A stretch of DNA of 7,264 bases from an uncultured Chloroflexota bacterium. Lineage in GTDB: Bacteria; Chloroflexota; Limnocylindria; Limnocylindrales; Limnocylindraceae. Under the pieces are notes generated by a model. The model searched no databases. It was given only the letters and a program-made list of their open reading frames with translations, and was not told the DNA's origin. The translations under genes and the position numbers were made by a program. Below, in pieces: positions 1 through 4,699 of the stretch. Numbering within the stretch: the stretch's first letter is position 1; every line of letters begins with the position of its first letter. The stretch is taken from the NCBI GenBank assembly GCA_903847005.1, contig CAINCM010000184.1, positions 1 through 7,264 on the forward strand, read 5' to 3'.

Positions 1-714
1 AAGATCGGCGCACCTGACTGGTTCAGGCTCGGAGATCGCGACCTCGCCCTCCATGTTCACCGCACGGCGCTGCTGAAGGCGGGGGGACGGCTCACAGAAG
101 TGAATCGGGAGCTGCAGCGGAGACTCGGCCTTGCTGACGCGCCGATCCTCATGGCGACCGACGACCCGTTGCGCACCCGACTTCGCACGGCAGAAGGTTG
201 GATGGACTTCCAGCCGTGGTTCGTCGGCGCCCAGTCCAAGCCGGAGGTCCTCGAAGTCGAGTTTGTCGGCGCACAGGGCTCGTACATGAGCGACGAGACT
301 GCTCAGGCGATCCGCGATGCAGAGATCATCGCCGTCGCGCCATCGAATCCGCTGATCTCGATCGCGCCGATTCTTGCCGTGGGCGGCCTTCAGGACGCGC
401 TCAGCGCCGCCCGTGCGCGCGGCGTCCGCGTCATCGGTGTCTCGCCGATCGTTGCGGGCAAGGCGATCAAGGGACCTGCAGATCGCATGCTCGTTGCCGC
501 AGGGCTCCCCGCCACGCCAGTCGGCGTGGCGCGCGCACTTCCAGGACTCTTCGACACGCTCCTCGTGGAGGAGAGCGACCTCACCGATGCGATTCGCGAG
601 GCGCTCGCCCCCCATGTGCCGCGCGTCGTTGGCGCAAGCATCGTGATGCGCGACGATGCAGCGCGACTCGACCTGGCGAAGCGCCTCCTGCAGGTTGCGG
701 AATCAGGTTCATGA
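1..714 (+). CDS. cofD: 2-phospho-L-lactate transferase CofD (FbiA), 5'-truncated
   Basis: CofD transfers the phospho-lactyl or phosphoenolpyruvyl group from its GDP-activated donor to Fo, giving F420-0 or dehydro-F420-0 in the cytosol. The reading frame is open from base 1, and 237 residues are visible of a family that usually has about 310-330, so roughly the first 80-90 are outside the window. Family marks are WFRLGDRDLA near the visible start, LTEVNRELQRRLG, the GAQGSYMSDE segment, the conserved core VAPSNPLISIAPILAVGG, and KAIKGPADRML. The core reads VGGLQDAL where many homologues have PGxRDAL. Its stop overlaps the next start by 4 bases (ATGA), so it is translationally coupled to the CofC-CofE gene. 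The fragment cannot show whether the N-terminal nucleotide-binding part is intact. The family assignment is firm. Confidence 0.93.
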   Translation, partial: KIGAPDWFRLGDRDLALHVHRTALLKAGGRLTEVNRELQRRLGLADAPILMATDDPLRTRLRTAEGWMDFQPWFVGAQSKPEVLEVEFVGAQGSYMSDETAQAIRDAEIIAVAPSNPLISIAPILAVGGLQDALSAARARGVRVIGVSPIVAGKAIKGPADRMLVAAGLPATPVGVARALPGLFDTLLVEESDLTDAIREALAPHVPRVVGASIVMRDDAARLDLAKRLLQVAESGS

Positions 715-2096
715 TCGTTGCAATCCTCCCCTTTCGCAGCGTTGCCGACTCCAAGCGACGCATGGAGAGCGCCCTCAGCGAACGGGAGCGAATGGAACTC
801 TCCGCTCGTCTCCTCGTCCGAACGCTGGCCGCCCTGCACGACGCCCGAAGCATCGGGCGCACCATCCTGGTCTCACCAGACCCGCTCGCGCGCGAGCTTG
901 CACGTGGAACCGGTGCCGAGGCGATCGACGATTGCGGCGTGCCGCTGAACGATGCGATCCGCCTCGGGCTGCAGCACGCCAGCGCGTCGGGCGCGTCGAC
1001 CGCACTGATCATTCCCGTCGATCTTGCACACGTATCGGGCGGAGCCCTCGATGAGCTGGTTGCTGCATGGCGATCGAGCGGAGCGGCGAGCGCGCTCCTG
1101 CCGGCGCTGGATGGCGGCACCGCTGCGCTGATCACGCCCCTTCCAACCAGCATGGGCCTTCACTATGGCGTCGGCAGCGCCGCGCTGCACCTGCGCGAGC
1201 TCTCGACGTGCAGCGATAGCGTGCAGCAGCTCAGCTCTCCACTCGCCGCAGACCTGGACACTCCAGAAGACTGGCGAGACGCCGGCGCAGCCGGGCCGCG
1301 CCAGAACGTCGCCGCCCAACAGGATGGGCTGGTTGCACTTCCCGTCGACGGGCTCGGCGAAATCAAGCCGAACGACAACCTTCCAGAGCTCATCGCCGAC
1401 GTGCTGCAGCGCTTCATCGGCGAACGCTCCCTTGGACCGCTCCGCACCGATGATGTGATCAGCGTCACCCAGAAGATCGTCTCCAAGGCGGAGGGCGCGA
1501 TCGTCGATCTTGCCAGCGTCACGCCGCGGCCCGAGGCGGTTGCGTACGCGGAGCGGTGGAAGCGCGACGCCCGGCAGGTGGAGGTGGTGCTGCGCGAGGC
1601 AGTTCGCGTGGTGCGCATGGATCGCGGGGTGATCATCACCGAGACGGCGCACGGCTTTGTGCTGGCAAACTCCGGTGTCGACGCGAGCAACGTCGGTCCG
1701 CGCAGCGGTGAGATTGTCACCCTACTGCCACGCGACCCCGACGCATCCGCATCGCGGATCCGCGCCGCGATCGCTTCGCGCATCGGCGTTGCGCCGGGCG
1801 TGATCGTCACCGACTCCTTTGGTCGGCCCTGGCGACTCGGCATCACCGATGTGGCGATCGGCGTCGCCGGGATCGCCGCGCTCGAGGACCTGCGCGGCCA
1901 GCCTGACGCGGACGGCCGTGTGATGGCCGCTACGGTGCGCGCCGTGGCCGATCAGATCGCCGCCGCCGCCGAGCTCGCGCTCGGGAAGAGCGCCAAGCGT
2001 CCACTTGCCTTTATCCGGGGCGCGAAGCCAGCCCCCACGGATTCAGGAAGCGTCCGCGAGAGCCTGATGCCTCCCGACTGGGATCTCTTCCGCTGA
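711..2096 (+). CDS. cofC/cofE: Fused CofC-CofE: phospholactate/PEP guanylyltransferase plus F420 gamma-glutamyl ligase
   Basis: A single 461-residue protein carries two F420 biosynthesis enzymes. Residues 1-190 are CofC, which joins GTP to 2-phospholactate or PEP to make the donor for CofD: N-terminal VAILPFRSVADSKRRM, LN at 79-80, PVDL at 102-105, DGGTAAL at 134-140, HYGVGS at 151-156 and a closing DLDTPEDW at 181-188. Residues 190-206 form a Gly/Ala/Gln linker. Residues 207-440 are CofE, which adds glutamates to F420-0: EIKPNDNL, VTQKIVSKAEG (252-262), ANSGVDASNVG (319-329), LLPRDPD, TDSFGRPWR (367-375) and a final RG (436-437) and DLFR tail. Ser369 stands where Thr is common after the metal-site Asp. 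No ATG lies near the CofE domain; an internal GTG at residue 231 would remove its conserved start, so this is one chain. ATG 711 is chosen because the CofC strand begins there and it overlaps the cofD stop. No FMN reductase domain follows, unlike mycobacterial FbiB. Confidence 0.93.
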   Translation: MIVAILPFRSVADSKRRMESALSERERMELSARLLVRTLAALHDARSIGRTILVSPDPLARELARGTGAEAIDDCGVPLNDAIRLGLQHASASGASTALIIPVDLAHVSGGALDELVAAWRSSGAASALLPALDGGTAALITPLPTSMGLHYGVGSAALHLRELSTCSDSVQQLSSPLAADLDTPEDWRDAGAAGPRQNVAAQQDGLVALPVDGLGEIKPNDNLPELIADVLQRFIGERSLGPLRTDDVISVTQKIVSKAEGAIVDLASVTPRPEAVAYAERWKRDARQVEVVLREAVRVVRMDRGVIITETAHGFVLANSGVDASNVGPRSGEIVTLLPRDPDASASRIRAAIASRIGVAPGVIVTDSFGRPWRLGITDVAIGVAGIAALEDLRGQPDADGRVMAATVRAVADQIAAAAELALGKSAKRPLAFIRGAKPAPTDSGSVRESLMPPDWDLFR

Positions 2097-2133
2097 CCGC
2101 CCGGTGCGCAGTTCGTCCGTTGTCGCAAGCGCG

Positions 2134-2139
2134 TACACT
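2134..2139 (+). promoter_or_regulatory. Putative -10 box of a leaderless trxB promoter
   Basis: TACACT fits TANNNT and ends 6 bases before the trxB ATG at 2146, so transcription would begin at or next to the A of the start codon. The only purine run, GAGG at 2141-2144, is one base from the ATG and too close to act as a Shine-Dalgarno. No convincing -35 is seen (TTCGTC at 2112-2117 is the nearest guess). The call is inferred from spacing and from the same layout at two other genes in the window. Confidence 0.5.
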
Positions 2140-2145
2140 TGAGGC

Positions 2146-3168
2146 ATGACAGAGAAGGGCTTCACGATCGACTTCGGCAGCGGTGAACCATCGAACGCTC
2201 CCGTGACCGCGCCCGTTGCGACCGCGACCTCGGCTGCGGCGCCGGCGCACTCCAAGCTGCTGATCCTCGGCTCTGGTCCTGCGGGCCTCACCGCTGCGAT
2301 CTACGCAGCACGCGCGCAGCTGGCGCCGACACTGCTCGCGGGATACGCGCCAGGTGGCCAGCTGATGCTCACGAGCGAGGTGGAGAACTTCCCCGGCTTT
2401 CCAGACGGAATCGACGGACCGGATCTGATGACGAAGATGCGCGCACAGGCGGAACGATTCGGCACCGTCATCGTGGACCAGGATGTCGAGCGCGTGGATC
2501 TCTCCGCCCGACCCTTCCGAGCCTGGAGCGCGGGTCGTGAGTTCAGCGCAGATGCGGTGATCGTTGCCACGGGCGCTTCCGCGATCTGGCTCGGGCTCGA
2601 ATCGGAGACCCGGCTGCGAGGACGCGGCGTGAGCTCCTGCGCCACCTGCGATGGCTTCTTCTTCAAAGGCGAGGAGGTTGCGGTGGTCGGCGGCGGCGAC
2701 ACCGCCCTCGAAGAGGCGCTCTTCCTCACACGATTCGCCACCAAGGTGCACCTCCTGGTGCGACGCGATGCCTTTCGCGGGAGCAAGATCATGGTCGCTC
2801 GCGCGCAGGCGCACGAGAAGATCAAGATTCACCTCAATCGCGAAGTCGTCGAGGTGTTGGGAGAGAAGAAGACGGAAGCCCTCGTGCTCAAGGATACGCA
2901 GAGCGGCGCGACAGAGCGGCTTGCCGTCGGCGGCCTCTTCGTCGCGATCGGACACAAGCCAAACACCGAACTACTTGGTGGCGCGCTCCCCGTCGATGCC
3001 GCGGGCTATCTGCAGGTGAAGGCGCACAGCTCTGCCTCCGCGATCGATGGCGTCTTCGTTGCGGGGGACGTGCACGACCACCGGTACCGGCAGGCCGTCA
3101 CCGCCGCCGGAGACGGGTGCCGCGCGGCGCTCGACGCCGAGCGCTGGCTCTCAGAGCAGGAGGTGTAG
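2146..3168 (+). CDS. trxB: Thioredoxin reductase (NADPH, FAD) with N-terminal extension
   Basis: This cytosolic FAD enzyme passes electrons from NADPH to thioredoxin through a redox disulfide. The 340-residue protein shows the FAD fold GSGPAGLTAA (42-51), GGQLMLTSEVENFPGF (70-85), the active site CATCD with Cys165 and Cys168, the NADPH fold VGGGDTALEEA (181-191), the phosphate-binding VRRDAFR (205-211), and the C-terminal FAD motif VFVAGDV (303-309) followed by YRQAVTAAGDGC. The arginine motif is retained, so NADPH rather than F420 is the likely electron donor, despite the F420 genes upstream. About 35 residues precede the family's usual start: an MTEKGFTIDFGSGEP head and a Pro/Ala/Thr-rich linker. 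A GTG at residue 20 is an alternative start, but the -10 box next to ATG 2146 favours the longer form. No thioredoxin gene is adjacent. The gene converges directly on the membrane protein gene downstream. Confidence 0.93.
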   Translation: MTEKGFTIDFGSGEPSNAPVTAPVATATSAAAPAHSKLLILGSGPAGLTAAIYAARAQLAPTLLAGYAPGGQLMLTSEVENFPGFPDGIDGPDLMTKMRAQAERFGTVIVDQDVERVDLSARPFRAWSAGREFSADAVIVATGASAIWLGLESETRLRGRGVSSCATCDGFFFKGEEVAVVGGGDTALEEALFLTRFATKVHLLVRRDAFRGSKIMVARAQAHEKIKIHLNREVVEVLGEKKTEALVLKDTQSGATERLAVGGLFVAIGHKPNTELLGGALPVDAAGYLQVKAHSSASAIDGVFVAGDVHDHRYRQAVTAAGDGCRAALDAERWLSEQEV

Positions 3169-3177
3169 CTACTCCTC
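3160..3177. other. Imperfect palindrome spanning the abutting stop codons of two convergent genes
   Basis: GAGGTGTAG is followed at once by CTACTCCTC, giving 9-base arms with one mismatch, centred exactly where the trxB stop (3166-3168) meets the opposite-strand stop (3169-3171). There is no T-run and little room for a loop (TAGCTA at best), so it is a poor intrinsic terminator. Much of the symmetry comes from both genes ending in GAGG-N-G-TAG. Confidence 0.4.
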
Positions 3178-4302
3178 GCCCACTCCCACGAGGATCGCTG
3201 CCAGGGTGCTGAGCGGCATCACGACAAGCACGCCCACCGTGCCCACGAGTGATCGGACGATCTCGACGGCGACTGACTCGCTGCTGATGCGCGTGAGGAC
3301 GTCCCCCGGTGCGATCAACGTCGAGACCACGAGTGGGAGTGCTGCCGCGAAGTATGCGAGCGGGAGCGTGTTGACCACCGCGGCGATGTGAGCGCGACCG
3401 ATGCTGATGGCACGAGCAGCAACGACGAGTTCGGACTCTCGACGCGCACTCTGCCGCAGCTCGTCGACAGCGGCGACCTGCGTTGCCGCAACGTCGTCGA
3501 CGATGCCCATGGTTCCAATCAGCGCCGCGGCAAGGCCGATGCCGCGCAGGTCGACCTCGCCACCGAGGAGCGGCATGAGGTTGAGAAGCTCCGCATCACC
3601 GGCAAAGGGGGTGAACGCAAGGAGCTGGTCGAGCAGGACGGAGAGCATGCCGACGATCGTCAAGCTCGCCGAGATGCCGAGGATCGCTGCGGTGGATCGG
3701 CGCGAGAAGCCTTCACTCACGAGCGTGGTGAGGGCACCGACGGCGAGGGCGGTTCCGCCCGCAACGAGCACCGGCGAGGCACCCGAGAGCATGGCGGGGA
3801 GCCCGAAGCGAACGATCAGGATCGTGGCCGCGAGCAACGCGATGAGGGCGCGCGCCCCGCGTGAGCCTGCCACGGCGATCACGAGCGCGGCACATGCGAC
3901 GGCGAGGAGCACAAGTCCCCCGCCGCGCGAGCGATCTGCAACCGCGTACGTCACCTCCCCCGCGTCACCCGGCAGTTTGACCAGGAGAACCTCGTCGCCC
4001 GCCTTGAAGGGGATGGAGCCGGTGATCGCCTCGCCCTGCTCGACCTCGGCACGCACTCGAAGACCCGCAGTCGCTCCCTCCAAGATCTGGACGTCGACAC
4101 TCCCCGAGTTCCCGCCAACCGAGTCGGTCGGAGTGGTGAGCAGTGTCGCTCGCACCAGCGTGGAGGCGCCCGGGTTTGCGGGCAGGGACCACGGGCTCGG
4201 CAGAAGCGCGAGCAGCGCGAGGAGCGCAGCTGCGGCGAGGATCGGCAGGCTGCTCCGAAGCAGGCCACGAGGCGAGTCGCTGAGCACCTGTCGAGTCGGC
4301 AT
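3169..4302 (-). CDS. YibE/F-family polytopic membrane protein
   Basis: This 377-residue inner-membrane protein belongs to the YibE/F family, whose biochemical role is not established. A first hydrophobic segment (about 18-37) is followed by a soluble stretch (about 45-125) containing VQILEGATAGLRV, KAGDEVLLV and the family-like VTYAVADRSRGGGL. About seven more hydrophobic segments follow (roughly 129-146, 150-168, 176-194, 203-223, 254-268, 303-331, 346-371). The C-terminal half has the best family match: DLRGIGLAAALIGTMGIVDDV (250-270), ARAISIGRAHIAAVVNTLPLAY (296-317), and EIVRSLVGTVGVLVVMPLS (347-365). An upstream in-frame ATG at 4383 would overlap the divergent gene and add 27 non-hydrophobic residues. 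I take the ATG at 4302 because it sits just before TM1 and just after a TANNNT box. Its stop abuts that of trxB. Confidence 0.85.
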   Translation of the reverse strand: MPTRQVLSDSPRGLLRSSLPILAAAALLALLALLPSPWSLPANPGASTLVRATLLTTPTDSVGGNSGSVDVQILEGATAGLRVRAEVEQGEAITGSIPFKAGDEVLLVKLPGDAGEVTYAVADRSRGGGLVLLAVACAALVIAVAGSRGARALIALLAATILIVRFGLPAMLSGASPVLVAGGTALAVGALTTLVSEGFSRRSTAAILGISASLTIVGMLSVLLDQLLAFTPFAGDAELLNLMPLLGGEVDLRGIGLAAALIGTMGIVDDVAATQVAAVDELRQSARRESELVVAARAISIGRAHIAAVVNTLPLAYFAAALPLVVSTLIAPGDVLTRISSESVAVEIVRSLVGTVGVLVVMPLSTLAAILVGVGEE

Positions 4303-4309
4303 CGCCCCT

Positions 4310-4315
4310 ATGGTA
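4310..4315 (-). promoter_or_regulatory. Putative -10 box of a leaderless yibE/F promoter
   Basis: Read on the minus strand the box is TACCAT (TANNNT), followed by 7 bases (AGGGGCG) and the ATG at 4302. Transcription would start within a base or two of the start codon. AGGGG is only two bases from the ATG, too near for normal Shine-Dalgarno pairing. The -35 position is weak (GTAAAC, 4338-4333). This is inferred from position and spacing only. Confidence 0.45.
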
Positions 4316-4348
4316 GCCGCCTCATGCAGGGCGTTTACGAAGCGGCCG

Positions 4349-4354
4349 TAGACT
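4349..4354 (+). promoter_or_regulatory. Putative -10 box of a leaderless promoter for the DUF971-ppk1-CYTH operon
   Basis: TAGACT (TANNNT) ends 6 bases before the ATG at 4361, the same spacing as at trxB. No purine-rich ribosome binding site lies between box and ATG (CCGCAT). The -35 position has no good match. The box shares a 58-base divergent region with the opposite-strand yibE/F promoter, and the two -35 zones would overlap around 4325-4340. Confidence 0.5.
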
Positions 4355-4360
4355 CCGCAT

Positions 4361-4699
4361 ATGCAGAGTGAGCAGAGCCCCACCGCGATTCGAGTACTCC
4401 GCGAAGTCCAGCGTGTGGAGCTCGACTGGCCAGACGGACACCGCAGCTCCTACGACGCGGTGGCACTTCGCTGGCTCTGTCCGTGTGCCTACTGCCGAGG
4501 AGAGGCAGGACTGCCGGGCTGGCTGGACGCGAACCCCTCGCTCACCGAACAGCAGACAACCTTCACAGGCGGCGAGCTCATTGGGAGCTACGCACTCTGC
4601 ATCTACTGGGCAGACGGACACCGCACCGGTTACTACACATGGACACTGCTGCGCAGCAACTGCGCATGTTCGGCCTGCATCGGTGCCCAACGTGCCTGA
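4361..4699 (+). CDS. DUF971 / GBBH-like N-terminal domain protein with two CxCxxC motifs
   Basis: This 112-residue soluble protein consists of the gamma-butyrobetaine-hydroxylase-like N-terminal (DUF971) domain alone, with no dioxygenase domain. The first half has LDWPDGHRSSY (21-31) and LRWLCPCAYC (36-45). The second has IYWADGHRTGYY (81-92) and LRSNCACSAC (97-106). In human BBOX1 the same fold binds a structural zinc through a CxCxxC trio and a later His. Cys40, Cys42, Cys45 and His87 match that layout. The second trio, Cys101, Cys103 and Cys106, may be a further metal site. The domain also occurs at the C-terminus of the iron-sulfur scaffold HCF101, so a role in metal or Fe-S handling is possible, but the function here is unknown. 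The gene heads an operon: its last 8 bases overlap the likely ppk1 start. The start is fixed by the -10 box 6 bases upstream. Confidence 0.87.
   Translation: MQSEQSPTAIRVLREVQRVELDWPDGHRSSYDAVALRWLCPCAYCRGEAGLPGWLDANPSLTEQQTTFTGGELIGSYALCIYWADGHRTGYYTWTLLRSNCACSACIGAQRA
4431..4625 (+). repeat. Two identical 15-base copies inside the DUF971 gene
   Basis: The 15-mer CAGACGGACACCGCA occurs at 4431-4445 and again at 4611-4625, exactly 180 bases (60 codons) apart and in the same reading frame. The copies encode the DGHR part of the two WxDGHR motifs with identical codons. At protein level the similarity runs on to LR and CxCxxC with a one-residue shift, so the repeat looks like part of an internal duplication of the domain. 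Shared codon preference is the alternative. Confidence 0.6.

Noticed and set aside
198..710. Upstream in-frame extension of the CofC-CofE gene
   Set aside because: The stretch is a shadow of cofD in another frame, rich in Arg, and the CofC domain starts exactly at ATG 711 overlapping the cofD stop.
2097..2145. Terminator between the cofC/cofE and trxB genes
   Set aside because: I see no stable stem followed by a T-run in these 49 bases; termination or read-through cannot be decided from sequence.
2011..2955. Minus-strand open frame of 314 codons opposite trxB
   Set aside because: It is a mirror of trxB, whose CATC, GSGPAG and GGGDTA motifs fix the coding strand; no domain is recognisable in the antisense product.
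2146..3168. F420-dependent (deazaflavin) thioredoxin reductase, given the F420 genes upstream
   Set aside because: The NADPH-binding GGGDTA and the VRRDAFR arginine motif are retained, and the gene has its own promoter.
3401..4351. Plus-strand open frame of 316 codons opposite the YibE/F gene
   Set aside because: Its product is Ser/Arg/Ala-rich and low in complexity, while the minus strand encodes a coherent membrane protein with family motifs.
4303..4383. Longer N-terminus for the YibE/F protein from ATG 4383
   Set aside because: It would run across the divergent promoter region and into the DUF971 gene; the TANNNT box and TM1 position favour ATG 4302.
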